A stretch of 64,000 bases of DNA from Deltaproteobacteria bacterium (GTDB lineage: Bacteria > Desulfobacterota > Syntrophia > Syntrophales > UBA2210). This document shows, piece by piece, positions 25,961 through 34,666 of the stretch (the first letter of the stretch is position 1; each line of letters opens with the position of its first letter). The position numbers and the translations under genes are program-made. The notes below the pieces were generated by a model. It made no database searches and was not told where the DNA came from. It saw only the letters and a list, made by a program, of their open reading frames with translations. The stretch covers positions 25,009 through 89,008 of the forward strand of contig JAFGTS010000043.1 in NCBI GenBank assembly GCA_016933965.1. Direction: 5' to 3'.

Positions 25961-25976
25961 TGGCATGAATATTGAT
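25961..25976 (+). promoter_or_regulatory. Candidate sigma-54 promoter of the permease gene
   Basis: TGGCATGAATATTGAT, 14 of 16 consensus positions, GG at 25962-25963 and GA in place of GC at 25974-25975. Predicted start near 25986, giving a leader of about 130 nt before the ATG at 26116. Confidence 0.65.
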
Positions 25977-26115
25977 ATATACCCGGCAAGGTGTTGGATC
26001 TTCCCGACACCGCCAAGGCCTGAGTTGATTCGATTATTGTGATGGTGACCAAAGGGCTTTCTAACATGTAATTTTCAGGATCGGGAATTGAATTCCCGCA
26101 TGGAGGAGGAAAGAA

Positions 26116-27573
26116 ATGAGAAAAGAGAGAGAGTATGGAGGGATTCAACCGGGAATCCACATTGCCGGACCCCTGACACTCAGAATCCCGTTTGTTCACT
26201 ACCGCTTTGAGTGGGCCGACTACATCCAGGGTCTCCTGATGTGTACGGTCTGCCTTTCAATAATTCCCGTGCTGACCGGCAAACTGGGTATGTCCTTCGA
26301 GGTGGCGCTCGCCATCGTTATTTTGAACGGGACCCTCTATCTGGCACACGTAACCTTTGGTGATCCCGTTGTACCGGGATGGGTCACACCGGCGATCCCG
26401 CTCTTGATCGCATACTGCGAAACCTTTGCCCCCGGTGTTGAGCGGATGCAGGCCCTGATCGCCTTTGAGATGACCTTCGGTCTTTTCTGCGTCCTGCTGG
26501 GTGTTACGGGGCTGGCGAAAAAGTTCATTTCGCTTATTCCCAACGCCGTGCAGGCCGCGATCCTCCTGGGTGCCGGTTTCGCCGCGATCATGCTGGTGTT
26601 CAAGCCCGGTGAAGGTCTGAAGAGCTTCGATTCCTATCCCTGGACGATCATCATCTGTATCGGTCTTGCCTACTACCTGCTGTTCTCGGGTCATTTCAAG
26701 AAGATCAGAAACAAGAACAAGGTTCTCTACTATCTGTCCAACCTGGGCATGATGCCCGCCCTGGCCCTTGCGGTCATCGTCGGTCCCCTGGTCGGCGAAA
26801 TTCCCTGGCCCACCTATGAAGCGAAGATATTCACCAATCCGGATTTCGGTTCACTGCTCAGAGACTGGACCATGTTGGGGGCCATTCCGGTACCGCCTTT
26901 CAAGATGTTCATCACGGGCCTTCCCATGGTTATCAGCGCTTACATCGTCGTGTTCGGCGACGTTATTCAGAGCCAGGCCCTTCTGGAAGACGCCCAGCGG
27001 TATCGCCCCGATGAGGACGTAGACTACAACCCGAACCGGTCGCACATCATTTTCGGCGCCCGTAACCTGATCATGAGCGTCTTCGGCCCCGATATCTCCA
27101 TGTGCGGGCCCCTGTGGGCGGCCATGCAGGTCGTCGTCTGCGAGCGTTACAAACACGGCCCGGTGGCAATGGAATCCGTCAACGGCGGCGCCGGCTCGTT
27201 CCGGTGGGGTACCTGGACGGGGTACTTCCTGGCCCCCATTCTTGCGACGGTGAAACCGATACTTGGCGTGGGACTGGCCTCGACAATGCTCATCCAGGGG
27301 TACGTCAGTGTCAGGATCGGTGTTCTGAAAGCGCGCTCCTTCAACGACCTTGGTATCGCCGGTGTGGCCGGCGCCATTCTGGCGACCCGCGGCGCCGCCT
27401 GGGGTCTTGGTTCCGCCATTCTCCTCTGCCTGCTCATTTACCTGGGAACGACCCTGGATCACGCCTACATGAAGGATGAGCCGATATTCCCCTTCGACAG
27501 CCCCGAGAAGATCAAGGCTGAAGTGGCGAAGCATATTGAAGAAAAGAAACTGCATGACGCAGGGAAAATGTAA
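26116..27573 (+). CDS. Multi-pass membrane permease, possibly NCS2/SulP-like
   Basis: 485 aa with about 12 hydrophobic segments, a short soluble N-terminus and a charged C-terminal tail. PGWVTPAIPLLIAY, IPNAVQAAILLGAGFAAIML and SVFGPDISMCGPLWAA resemble the paired motifs of nucleobase/anion permeases of the NCS2-SulP fold, but I do not recognise an exact family. GGAGGAGG lies 6 nt upstream of the ATG. The sigma-54 promoter and three dyads before it copy the layout before abfD, so it is probably co-induced with GABA/4-hydroxybutyrate breakdown. Candidate substrates are GABA, 4-hydroxybutyrate, crotonate or a product acid. Stand-alone gene followed by a hairpin. Confidence 0.75.
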   Translation: MRKEREYGGIQPGIHIAGPLTLRIPFVHYRFEWADYIQGLLMCTVCLSIIPVLTGKLGMSFEVALAIVILNGTLYLAHVTFGDPVVPGWVTPAIPLLIAYCETFAPGVERMQALIAFEMTFGLFCVLLGVTGLAKKFISLIPNAVQAAILLGAGFAAIMLVFKPGEGLKSFDSYPWTIIICIGLAYYLLFSGHFKKIRNKNKVLYYLSNLGMMPALALAVIVGPLVGEIPWPTYEAKIFTNPDFGSLLRDWTMLGAIPVPPFKMFITGLPMVISAYIVVFGDVIQSQALLEDAQRYRPDEDVDYNPNRSHIIFGARNLIMSVFGPDISMCGPLWAAMQVVVCERYKHGPVAMESVNGGAGSFRWGTWTGYFLAPILATVKPILGVGLASTMLIQGYVSVRIGVLKARSFNDLGIAGVAGAILATRGAAWGLGSAILLCLLIYLGTTLDHAYMKDEPIFPFDSPEKIKAEVAKHIEEKKLHDAGKM

Positions 27574-27615
27574 CAAGTAGTACCGAAACAGAGTGTTTAC
27601 ACTGCAACATCGTCT

Positions 27616-27665
27616 GCCCGCCCATAACCCTCCGCCTCCCCCGCAGAAGGGGGAGGCAGGGCGGG
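27616..27665 (+). terminator. Long compound hairpin after the permease gene
   Basis: Inner stem GCCTCCCCC (27634-27642) with GGGGGAGGC (27649-27657), loop GCAGAA; outer stem CCCGCCC (27617-27623) with GGGCGGG (27659-27665). No T run; terminator or a mobile palindromic repeat. No gene is evident between 27574 and 27802. Confidence 0.5.
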
Positions 27666-27802
27666 TAACGCCCTCCGGATACGGCCAGGAAATAACGACT
27701 GGCATTAATTACCGTAACAGTATATATATTCTGCATAAATCGGACACGGAATGGGTGCTTTCAAGCTGCTGATCATAAGGTACGCGGAAGGGAGCGGTAA
27801 CC

Positions 27803-28510
27803 ATGGCCTACATCGAGGGATATCCCGGAGAAAAGATCGAAACCACTACGGGAAAGCACCTCGGATTCATCGTCATCGTGGTGGTCCTGCTGGTGGGGTT
27901 CCTGGCGTACAGTGCCGATGACTGGCGGGAGGAGATACCCTCGATCATTTTAACCGTCTCCATTGTCGTCGCCGTTATCCTCTTTGTTTCCTATAAAATA
28001 AATCCCCTGGGATGGCGCAGGATCTTCAGAAAAGAACGGGTGGAGGAATCTCTGAGGATGGACCGCCTGATCGCCGACCGTCTTGCGGAACTGGACGACT
28101 CCCATTTCATCTTTCATGACATCACCTTTGAGCTCTTTCACGTGGAGAACCTGGTCATCTGTCCCGGCGGCATTTTTGTGATAGAGAAGCTGGAGTCGCC
28201 CGATGCGCTTGCCGTGCGGGGGAAAATACTCTTCGCCGGTGATGAGCCTCTTGATACGGTGACGGGAAACCTGTGGCGGGTTTGCCACCTGATCAACATC
28301 GTCATGGAAAAGGGGTTCAAGGAAGATATCATGCCGCAGCCCCTGCTGGTGAGGCCCGGCGAAGCCTCGGTCAACATCGGTGATTTCGACGGCATCATCA
28401 TAACGACCCTTGATGGAATGATTAAGGCCGTCGAGGGCCGGCACAAGAAAGCGATCGAGCAGGAACTCGTCGAGAGATTCGCGTTCTACATGAAAAAGCG
28501 TTACACCTGA
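27803..28510 (+). CDS. Membrane-anchored NERD-like domain protein
   Basis: 235 aa. Two transmembrane segments (about residues 20-38 and 47-65) are followed by a cytoplasmic domain that looks like a nuclease-related (NERD) domain: RLAELDDSHFIFHDIT, then NLVICPGGIFVIEKLES. In active members the last motif reads IExK; here it is IEKL, so nuclease activity is doubtful. Function unknown. AAGGGAG lies upstream of the ATG. Confidence 0.65.
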   Translation: MAYIEGYPGEKIETTTGKHLGFIVIVVVLLVGFLAYSADDWREEIPSIILTVSIVVAVILFVSYKINPLGWRRIFRKERVEESLRMDRLIADRLAELDDSHFIFHDITFELFHVENLVICPGGIFVIEKLESPDALAVRGKILFAGDEPLDTVTGNLWRVCHLINIVMEKGFKEDIMPQPLLVRPGEASVNIGDFDGIIITTLDGMIKAVEGRHKKAIEQELVERFAFYMKKRYT

Positions 28511-28553
28511 GCGCGCCCGCCGCGGTCATGCCTGAAACGGAAAGGATGAGATC

Positions 28554-28931
28554 GTGCAGAAAATACCCTTTAAGCAGTTTCCACCGTCGGTGAAGAGGGG
28601 GATCATTTTTCTCTTCACCGCCTGGGGAGGCTTCATTCTCGTCCAGTTCGTTATGCTGGGCCAGCTTCTGTTCATTCATGACACGGTGGGGCTCTTCTGC
28701 TGTTTCATGGTTTACGCGCTCAGGGACATGGGGCGTTATTTCTGCGTCGTGGTCAATATTCTCATGATCGCCTTTCTTGTGTATCTCCTGACGGCCATGG
28801 AGCAGCCCCACCTTCTTTTCCTGCTGCTCGCGGGGTGCAACATCGTCCTCTTCGCCCTTGCCACTTTTTTCATCATGACCAGGGAAACGGCGGCATTCTT
28901 CAAAGATAGGAGCGGTGCGAGTGGGGGGTAG
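28554..28931 (+). CDS. Small integral membrane protein, unknown
   Basis: 125 aa from a GTG start with AAAGGATGAG upstream. Four hydrophobic segments (about 17-37, 42-62, 64-82, 86-108). No family recognised. It lies 43 bp downstream of the NERD-like gene and could form an operon with it. Confidence 0.6.
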   Translation: MQKIPFKQFPPSVKRGIIFLFTAWGGFILVQFVMLGQLLFIHDTVGLFCCFMVYALRDMGRYFCVVVNILMIAFLVYLLTAMEQPHLLFLLLAGCNIVLFALATFFIMTRETAAFFKDRSGASGG

Positions 28932-28937
28932 GGGTAC

Positions 28938-28981
28938 GGATTATGGATTATGGGGATTACGGATTACGGGGTACGGATTGG
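28938..28981. repeat. GGATTAC/GGATTAT heptamer tract
   Basis: In-register heptamers: GGATTAT twice, GG, GGATTAC twice, GGGGTAC, GGATTGG. Second copy of the tract seen at 3041-3077. Lies just after the stop of the small membrane protein. Confidence 0.7.
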
Positions 28982-29001
28982 GGATGGTGATAAAATTACG
29001 C

Positions 29002-29030
29002 TTGACGGGCCGGGTTTCCTGTGATATCGG
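29002..29030 (+). promoter_or_regulatory. Candidate promoter of the trp leader
   Basis: TTGACG (29002-29007), 17-bp spacer, TATCGG (29025-29030). Transcription would start near 29037, about 30 nt before the leader-peptide ATG. Confidence 0.45.
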
Positions 29031-29068
29031 TTTTCGAAATTTCCGGTTTGAAAGGTTTTGAACGGATC

Positions 29069-29119
29069 ATGAAGAGGGCGTTGATCCATAGACTGTACTG
29101 GTGGTGGCAGGTGATATAG
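29069..29119 (+). CDS. trp leader peptide (attenuator)
   Basis: ATG at 29069, TAG at 29117-29119, encoding the 16-aa peptide MKRALIHRLYWWWQVI with three consecutive Trp codons (29099-29107). This is the classical arrangement for ribosome-mediated attenuation: shortage of charged tRNA-Trp stalls the ribosome at the Trp codons and changes the fold of the downstream RNA. The terminator at 29212-29238 and the trpB2 start at 29293 complete the leader. No ribosome-binding site stronger than AAAGG about 13 nt upstream. Confidence 0.85.
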   Translation: MKRALIHRLYWWWQVI

Positions 29120-29163
29120 GCCTGCTCCCATACGCTCTCCCTTGACAACATGATGAGAAAAGA

Positions 29164-29238
29164 GCCGTGGGTGTGGATACGGTGACCCCCACGGCGTTTT
29201 TGTATATGCGAGCCACGGGGCGTCCCGTGGCTTTTTTT
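29164..29238 (+). terminator. trp attenuator hairpins and intrinsic terminator
   Basis: Terminator stem GCCACGGG (29212-29219) with CCCGTGGC (29224-29231), loop GCGT, followed by seven T (29232-29238). Upstream hairpin CCGTGGG (from about 29165) with CCCACGG (about 29189-29195), followed by GTTTTTG. All four arms carry CCGTGG or CCACGG, so they can exchange partners, as an attenuator requires. Confidence 0.85.
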
Positions 29239-29292
29239 ATGTGTAAGAGATGAAGAGGAACTATCAGTGAGAGCATGAAAGGAGGAAAAGGA

Positions 29293-30654
29293 ATGAAAGA
29301 GGTAAAAGTATTTCTCAATGAAAGCGAGATGCCCCGGCAGTGGTACAACATCCTGTCCGATATGCCCGTACCCCTGAGGCCGCCGCTCCATCCGGGAACG
29401 GGGCAGCCGATCAGTCCCGATGACATGGCGGCGATCTTTCCGATGAATCTCATCGAGCAGGAGATGAGCCCGCAGCAGTGGATCGATATCCCGGAAGAGG
29501 TTCTTGAAAAATACCTCATCTGGCGGCCCACGCCGCTGTGCCGGGCGTATAATCTCGAAAAACTGCTCGGCGCGCCGGTGCGGATCTATTACAAGAACGA
29601 GGGGACGAGCCCCGCGGGTTCCCACAAGCCGAACACCGCGATCGCCCAGGCCTATTACAACAAGGCTTTCGGCATCAAGCGGCTTTCCACGGAAACGGGT
29701 GCTGGCCAGTGGGGGAGCGCTCTCAGCATGGCCTGCTGCATGTTCGGTTTGGAATGCCGCGTCTTCATGGTCCGTGTCAGTTATGACCAGAAGCCGTACC
29801 GGCGGATAATGATGGAGACCTGGGGTGCCCAGTGCTTTCCGAGTCCCAGCGATATCACCGAAACGGGGAAAAAGGTCCTTGCGGAACATCCCGATTCGCC
29901 GGGGAGCCTTGGTATCGCCATCAGCGAGGCGATCGAGGATGCCGTCGGAAACGGTGATTCACGGTATTCTCTGGGAAGCGTGCTGAACCATGTCCTGCTC
30001 CATCAGACCATCATCGGCCTGGAGGCGCAGCGGCAGCTCGAGAAGATTGGTGAGTATCCCGACGTGGTCATCGGCTGCGCCGGCGGCGGCAGCAATTTCG
30101 CCGGTATCGCGCTTCCCTTCTGCCGGGACAAGATCAACGGAAAGGACATCTCCATCATCGCTGCGGAACCGTCCTCCTGTCCGACCATCACCCGCGGTCC
30201 CTACGCCTATGACTTCGGTGACCTGGCGATGACGACCCCGCTGCTCCCCATGCATTCCCTGGGTCATGATTTCGTGCCCGCTCCGATACATGCCGGAGGT
30301 CTCCGGTATCACGGCATGGCGCCCATTATCAGCCATCTCGTGAAGGAAGGTGTCATCGAAGGCAGGGCGTACCATCAGCTTGAGACCTTTGACGCCGGCA
30401 TCAAGTTCGCACGGACCGAAGGGTTCATTCCGGCGCCCGAAACGGACCACGCCATCGCGGCGGTCATTGAAGAGGCATTGCGGGCGAAGGAGGAGGGGAA
30501 GGAAAAGGTCATTCTCTTCAACTGGAGCGGACACGGGCTGGTCGATCTCGCGTCATACGACGCCTATCTGGCGGGGAAACTGTTCAATTATGAACTTCCC
30601 GACGAGGAGATCGAGCGGGCCCGTAAGGTGGTCGGCCAGTATCCGAGACCCTGA
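29293..30654 (+). CDS. trpB2: Tryptophan synthase beta-type protein, TrpB2 class
   Basis: 453 aa, the longer TrpB2 form, which acts without the usual alpha subunit contacts. It makes tryptophan from indole and serine with PLP. Motifs: [28 protein letters not shown] with the Schiff-base lysine, [25 protein letters not shown] for phosphate binding. ATG at 29293 with AGGAGG 8 nt upstream; an upstream in-frame ATG at 29275 lacks one. No trpA, trpC or trpE is nearby. The Trp-rich leader directly upstream supports a role in tryptophan supply. Confidence 0.93.
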   Translation: MKEVKVFLNESEMPRQWYNILSDMPVPLRPPLHPGTGQPISPDDMAAIFPMNLIEQEMSPQQWIDIPEEVLEKYLIWRPTPLCRAYNLEKLLGAPVRIYYKNEGTSPAGSHKPNTAIAQAYYNKAFGIKRLSTETGAGQWGSALSMACCMFGLECRVFMVRVSYDQKPYRRIMMETWGAQCFPSPSDITETGKKVLAEHPDSPGSLGIAISEAIEDAVGNGDSRYSLGSVLNHVLLHQTIIGLEAQRQLEKIGEYPDVVIGCAGGGSNFAGIALPFCRDKINGKDISIIAAEPSSCPTITRGPYAYDFGDLAMTTPLLPMHSLGHDFVPAPIHAGGLRYHGMAPIISHLVKEGVIEGRAYHQLETFDAGIKFARTEGFIPAPETDHAIAAVIEEALRAKEEGKEKVILFNWSGHGLVDLASYDAYLAGKLFNYELPDEEIERARKVVGQYPRP

Positions 30655-30668
30655 CGAGGATGGATGAC

Positions 30669-30926
30669 ATGTCAGATTATGATTCAAGGATGATCCGGTG
30701 TCTTAAACTCGGGGGCGAGGTTACCTTCGCTTACTGCCGGCGCGAGCAGGGCGGCCTTCCCTGCTCGCGTATCATCGGCTGCTGGCGCGGTATGCTCCCC
30801 GTCGAGGACTATCTGAAAAGCGCCCTGTCGCCGGAGGAAATGGCCCGATGCTTCGGGCAACTGCCGAAGGATCGCATCACCACGATGTTTGAGATCGTCG
30901 ATGCGGTGAAGAAACAGGGGAAATAG
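30669..30926 (+). CDS. Small Cys-motif protein, conserved in deltaproteobacteria, unknown function
   Basis: 85 aa from the ATG at 30669 (GAGG 10 nt upstream); an ATG at 30660 gives 88 aa. Conserved-looking core MIRCLKLGGEVTFAYC then REQGGLPCSRIIGCW, with four cysteines that could bind zinc or an Fe-S cluster. I have seen this type of short protein repeatedly in related genomes but know no function. It follows trpB2 by 14 nt, so it is probably in the same transcript. Confidence 0.7.
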   Translation: MSDYDSRMIRCLKLGGEVTFAYCRREQGGLPCSRIIGCWRGMLPVEDYLKSALSPEEMARCFGQLPKDRITTMFEIVDAVKKQGK

Positions 30927-31137
30927 GCGGCCTGTCGCGTGGAGTCGGGTCCTTTTGGTGTGTCCATTGAAACGGGGCGTTACAGGGATCGCACCATGAT
31001 GAACCCGTTGCGATTCGCGTTGTAATTCATTGCCCTTCGAATCGAGTTTCTATATGATGATTCGGTATTGCACGGGTGTCCCGCACCATCTGGAAACCGA
31101 CGGGTACTCTGTGCAGGGTTTATGAACGGGGTGTGCC

Positions 31138-32466
31138 ATGGATTTGAACCGTCCGCTGGCAGACAGGATGCGTCCCCGCGTCCTCGATGAATTTGTCGGA
31201 CAGCAGCACCTGCTTGGGAAGGACAGCCTCCTTCGAAGGGCAGTCGAGGAGGACCGCCTTTTCTCCATCATTTTCTGGGGGCCGCCGGGTTCCGGAAAAA
31301 CGACGCTTGCCCGGCTCGTGTCGGCGGAGACGGAGTCGCACTTCGTCACGTTTTCGGCGGTCCTCTCGGGAGTGAAGGAGATCCGGGGCGTCATCGCCGA
31401 GGCGCGGTCACAGCTTGAGGAACAGGGCAGGAAGACGATCCTCTTCGTCGATGAGATCCACCGGTTCAACAAAGCCCAGCAGGACGCCTTTCTCCCCCAC
31501 GTTGAGAGCGGCCTGATCACGCTCATCGGTGCCACCACGGAGAATCCCTCTTTCGAGGTCATTGCGCCGCTGCTTTCCCGTACCCGGGTCATGGTGCTGG
31601 ATCCCTATTCTGAAGAGGAACTGACCCTTATCCTGGAGCGGGCCCTCCATGACCGTGAACGGGGACTGGGGTCGCTGGGGTTGTCCATCGACGATGACGC
31701 CCGGGAACATATCGTCGCCACGGCCGACGGTGACGCCCGGGCGGCGCTGAACACTCTTGAGGCGGCGGTCCCCCTCGTTGGGGAAAGCGGAACGGCTCCG
31801 GGAAGGATCACCCTGAAGATTGCCGAAGAGGCGCTTCAGCGGAAGGCCCTCCGGTATGATAAGGGGGGCGAGGAACACTATAACCTGATATCGGCCTTTC
31901 ACAAGAGCCTCAGAGGAAGCGACCCCGATGCGGCGCTTTACTGGCTGGGACGCATGCTCGAGGCCGGTGAAGATCCCCTGTACATCGCACGGCGCATGGT
32001 CCGCTTCGCCTCGGAGGATGTGGGGAACGCGGACCCCCAGGCCCTGGGCATAGCCATGGCGGCCATGGAGGCCTTTCATTTTATCGGGCTTCCCGAGGGA
32101 GACCTGGCACTCGCCCAGGCGGCCGTGTATCTTGCCACGGCACCGAAGAGCAACTCGCTTTACGCGGGGTTCGGCAGGGTCAGGGAGGCCATCAGAACGA
32201 CGGGGGCGCTCCCCGTTCCGCTCCATATCAGGAATGCCCCGACCCGGCTCATGAAAGGCCTGGGTTACGGGAAAGGTTACCGGTACGCCCATGATTACCC
32301 CGAGGCATATACGCCTCAGGAATACCTTCCGGAAAAACTTCGCGGCCAGCGATACTACACACCCACCGAACGGGGATATGAGAAGATCATCAGGGAACGG
32401 CTCGAAAAGTGGTACCGGCTGCGTGACAGGACCCGCGGCACACGTGAAAAGGACGACACAAAGTAA
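31138..32466 (+). CDS. rarA: Replication-associated recombination protein A
   Basis: 442 aa, AAA+ ATPase of the clamp-loader-like RarA/MgsA/WRNIP1 family, which acts at stalled replication forks. N-terminal [22 protein letters not shown], Walker [10 protein letters not shown] (about residues 47-55), Walker [17 protein letters not shown], sensor [10 protein letters not shown], and the C-terminal MgsA domain ([34 protein letters not shown]). Full family length. The 211 bp upstream show no other feature. Confidence 0.96.
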   Translation: MDLNRPLADRMRPRVLDEFVGQQHLLGKDSLLRRAVEEDRLFSIIFWGPPGSGKTTLARLVSAETESHFVTFSAVLSGVKEIRGVIAEARSQLEEQGRKTILFVDEIHRFNKAQQDAFLPHVESGLITLIGATTENPSFEVIAPLLSRTRVMVLDPYSEEELTLILERALHDRERGLGSLGLSIDDDAREHIVATADGDARAALNTLEAAVPLVGESGTAPGRITLKIAEEALQRKALRYDKGGEEHYNLISAFHKSLRGSDPDAALYWLGRMLEAGEDPLYIARRMVRFASEDVGNADPQALGIAMAAMEAFHFIGLPEGDLALAQAAVYLATAPKSNSLYAGFGRVREAIRTTGALPVPLHIRNAPTRLMKGLGYGKGYRYAHDYPEAYTPQEYLPEKLRGQRYYTPTERGYEKIIRERLEKWYRLRDRTRGTREKDDTK

Positions 32467-32476
32467 CTCCCGTGGG

Positions 32477-33262
32477 TCATGGCTCTTCGATGATCGCCAC
32501 CGGCCGCACCCAACCGGCGCTGGCGGCCCTGATATTCACCGGGAAGCAGCAAACCCTGAATCCTGAGGATCTTCCGATCGCCGAAAGGTTCGCCATCTTT
32601 TCCATGTGACAGTACCCGATCTCGATCCCCGCGAAGTGCGCTTCCCAGATGACCCGGGGGTCACCGGTCCTTTTGAATTCCTCCGCTAGATAGGGCAGGG
32701 GACGGTCCCAGCTCCAGGCGTCGATACCCACCACCCGCACGCCCCGCTTCGTCAGGTACAGGGTGCTCTCCCGGTCCATGCCGGCCCCCTTGACCAGGTA
32801 CTCGGCGGTCCCCCAGTACCGGTCGGCCCCGGTCTGGACGAGCACGATATCAAGAGGCCTGATCACATGGCCGATCCGTTCGAGCTCTTCTTCGACATCC
32901 CGCGCGGTGATCCGCTCCCCGTCCCCCTTGTGGCGGAAATCAAGAAGCACTCCGTCGCCGAAGCACCACTCCAGCGGTATTTCGTCGATGGTGAGAGACG
33001 GTTTTCCTCCATCCATGGTGGGGTGATAATGATAGGGGGCGTCGAGATGTGTCCCGCTGTGGGTCGTCAGGCTGATGAACTCGAGGGCCCACCCCAGTCC
33101 TTCCGGCAACTGCTCGCGTCTGACACCGGGAAAGAACTCCTGCATCGATGGGGCGCCCATTTCGTGATCGATGTAATCAATCTTCGGGATCATCATCGCC
33201 GGGTCGCTGGGGAGCCCGGACTCTATGGCGATGCTGAGGTCGACGAAACGATATGCGGCCAT
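32477..33262 (-). CDS. Cyclase-family (kynurenine formamidase-like) metal hydrolase
   Basis: 261 aa. The metal-binding motif HSGTHLDAPYHY identifies the cyclase/KynB family of Zn or Mn hydrolases. DFRHKGDGERIT, VLVQTGADRYW and GIDAWSWDRP fit the fold. Members hydrolyse formylkynurenine, isatin and other cyclic amides; its substrate here is unknown. The ATG at 33262 has AGGAGG just upstream. Convergent with rarA, 10 bp apart. The 318 bp between this gene and the next start (33581) show nothing I can support. Confidence 0.85.
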   Translation of the reverse strand: MAAYRFVDLSIAIESGLPSDPAMMIPKIDYIDHEMGAPSMQEFFPGVRREQLPEGLGWALEFISLTTHSGTHLDAPYHYHPTMDGGKPSLTIDEIPLEWCFGDGVLLDFRHKGDGERITARDVEEELERIGHVIRPLDIVLVQTGADRYWGTAEYLVKGAGMDRESTLYLTKRGVRVVGIDAWSWDRPLPYLAEEFKRTGDPRVIWEAHFAGIEIGYCHMEKMANLSAIGRSSGFRVCCFPVNIRAASAGWVRPVAIIEEP

Positions 33263-33580
33263 ACCGCCTCCTTTCATGTGAAGCGCTTTTCGAAATGCCT
33301 GTTTTTCCCCTTTCCTGGAAATCGTCGTTACTAAACCATGTTGGACGGTTCCTGTCAATATTCCACGACCCTGCCGTGTGCCCGCGGAAGCGATCCTGTC
33401 GCACACCGGACCCCGGAAAGGAGCCCTGTGATCATGGCTCCGGCGACTCCGCGCTTTCTATTTGCAGCCGGCTGTGGTATAGGGTTACATCATTTGCCCC
33501 ATCGATCTCATTGTTGCAGGCGGCGGATCATCGGCCCGGCCGGATCCATCCCGCTCCCCGCCGGCAAGAAGGAGGACCTC

Positions 33581-34009
33581 ATGACCCACCGGTTTTGTCG
33601 CCATGCCGCCGTTTTCCTGCTGTGTTTCCTGCTGCTGATGCTGCTTGGTTGCGCGGCGTCATCCCCCGCGAAGAAGGGGAAGCCGGGCGATGAAACCGGC
33701 CGGCACAGCATCGCCGGCATCTGGAAGTCTCACATCTGGGGATCGATGATACTCAAGCAGTCCGGCGATCAGGTCTGGGGCACCTATGATTACAACCAGG
33801 GGCAGCTCAGAGGGGTCCTGGAGGGAGATCGTTTCAGCTACCGCTGGTGGGAGCTGGTGCCGCATCGTTCCTATGAACAGGCCTTTAAAAATCATAGGGG
33901 GGACGGGTACTTCGACCTTTCCGACGACGGGAAAAAGCTTGAGGGGAAGTGGCGTCTCGAAGGGGTCGAGGAATGGGGCGGCGACTGGTTCTTCAGAAGG
34001 ATCAGGTAA
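33581..34009 (+). CDS. Predicted lipoprotein of unknown function
   Basis: 142 aa. Hydrophobic signal ends in the lipobox LLGC (Cys about residue 24) followed by AASS. The mature part contains GIWKSHIWGSMILKQSGDQVWGTYDY and a Trp-rich C-terminus, suggesting a small beta barrel or lipocalin-like fold. AAGGAGG lies 6 nt upstream of the ATG. No family recognised. Confidence 0.7.
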   Translation: MTHRFCRHAAVFLLCFLLLMLLGCAASSPAKKGKPGDETGRHSIAGIWKSHIWGSMILKQSGDQVWGTYDYNQGQLRGVLEGDRFSYRWWELVPHRSYEQAFKNHRGDGYFDLSDDGKKLEGKWRLEGVEEWGGDWFFRRIR

Positions 34010-34161
34010 GTCACAGAAGAGGTCAAGTCTACCGTTGACCCTTGACAAGCAGGAGATCGTGTCGTTCACCATGCCCTGTCTGCTCAGAAGAACATGAACC
34101 GGTGCGCGGATAAAGGGGGCGTACCCTCACCCGCGTTTCCGGTTCACGCGCTGTGTTTCCA

Positions 34162-34650
34162 TCATGCCGGCTGGAAATAGTCGATGTCGGTGACGTTCCC
34201 TACCCGTTTCTTTTTCCAGACCGCCTTCATCCGGGTCCCGATCTTCAGCTCTTTGCCGGCCTTATCGATGTCGGAAAGGTCGATCCCCCTGATGAAATGC
34301 AGGATCGCGGTGTCGGCGCCGTCGAGCTTTATCAGACCCATGATATAGGGTGGATCGGGCATTCCCACATACTTGATGCAGTTGATGGAAAAGGTGACGA
34401 GACGCCCCTCGTCCTTTACTTCAACCCATTCGTCCGTTTCGGTAAAGCAGCGCTCACAGTTCTTGCGGGCCGGTACGAGGACCTGCTTGCATTTCGGGCA
34501 CCGCCTTCCCATGATCTTCTTGTTGTCCCGAAATTCCCGCAGGTACCTGCTTGTGATCTCCCCGGCATAATGCCTGAAGGGAACGCTCCATGTCTGTTCG
34601 ACCACGATATACTGATCCTTTGTATCTTTTCCGCCACTTTGCTGTGTCAT
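34162..34650 (-). CDS. DUF35 zinc-ribbon / OB-fold acyl-CoA-binding protein
   Basis: 162 aa. N-terminal rubredoxin-like zinc ribbon CPKC-x11-CERC, then an OB fold (GRLVTFSINCIKYVGMPDPPYIMGLIKLDG). DUF35 proteins bind CoA thioesters and pair with thiolase-fold or MaoC-fold partners, e.g. BbsA with BbsB, ChsH2 with ChsH1 and Ltp2. Its neighbours here are two thiolase-fold proteins and a MaoC protein. Last gene of the nine-gene operon; GGAGG 7 nt before the ATG. Confidence 0.9.
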   Translation of the reverse strand: MTQQSGGKDTKDQYIVVEQTWSVPFRHYAGEITSRYLREFRDNKKIMGRRCPKCKQVLVPARKNCERCFTETDEWVEVKDEGRLVTFSINCIKYVGMPDPPYIMGLIKLDGADTAILHFIRGIDLSDIDKAGKELKIGTRMKAVWKKKRVGNVTDIDYFQPA

Positions 34651-34666
34651 GTCATTTCCTCCTTTG

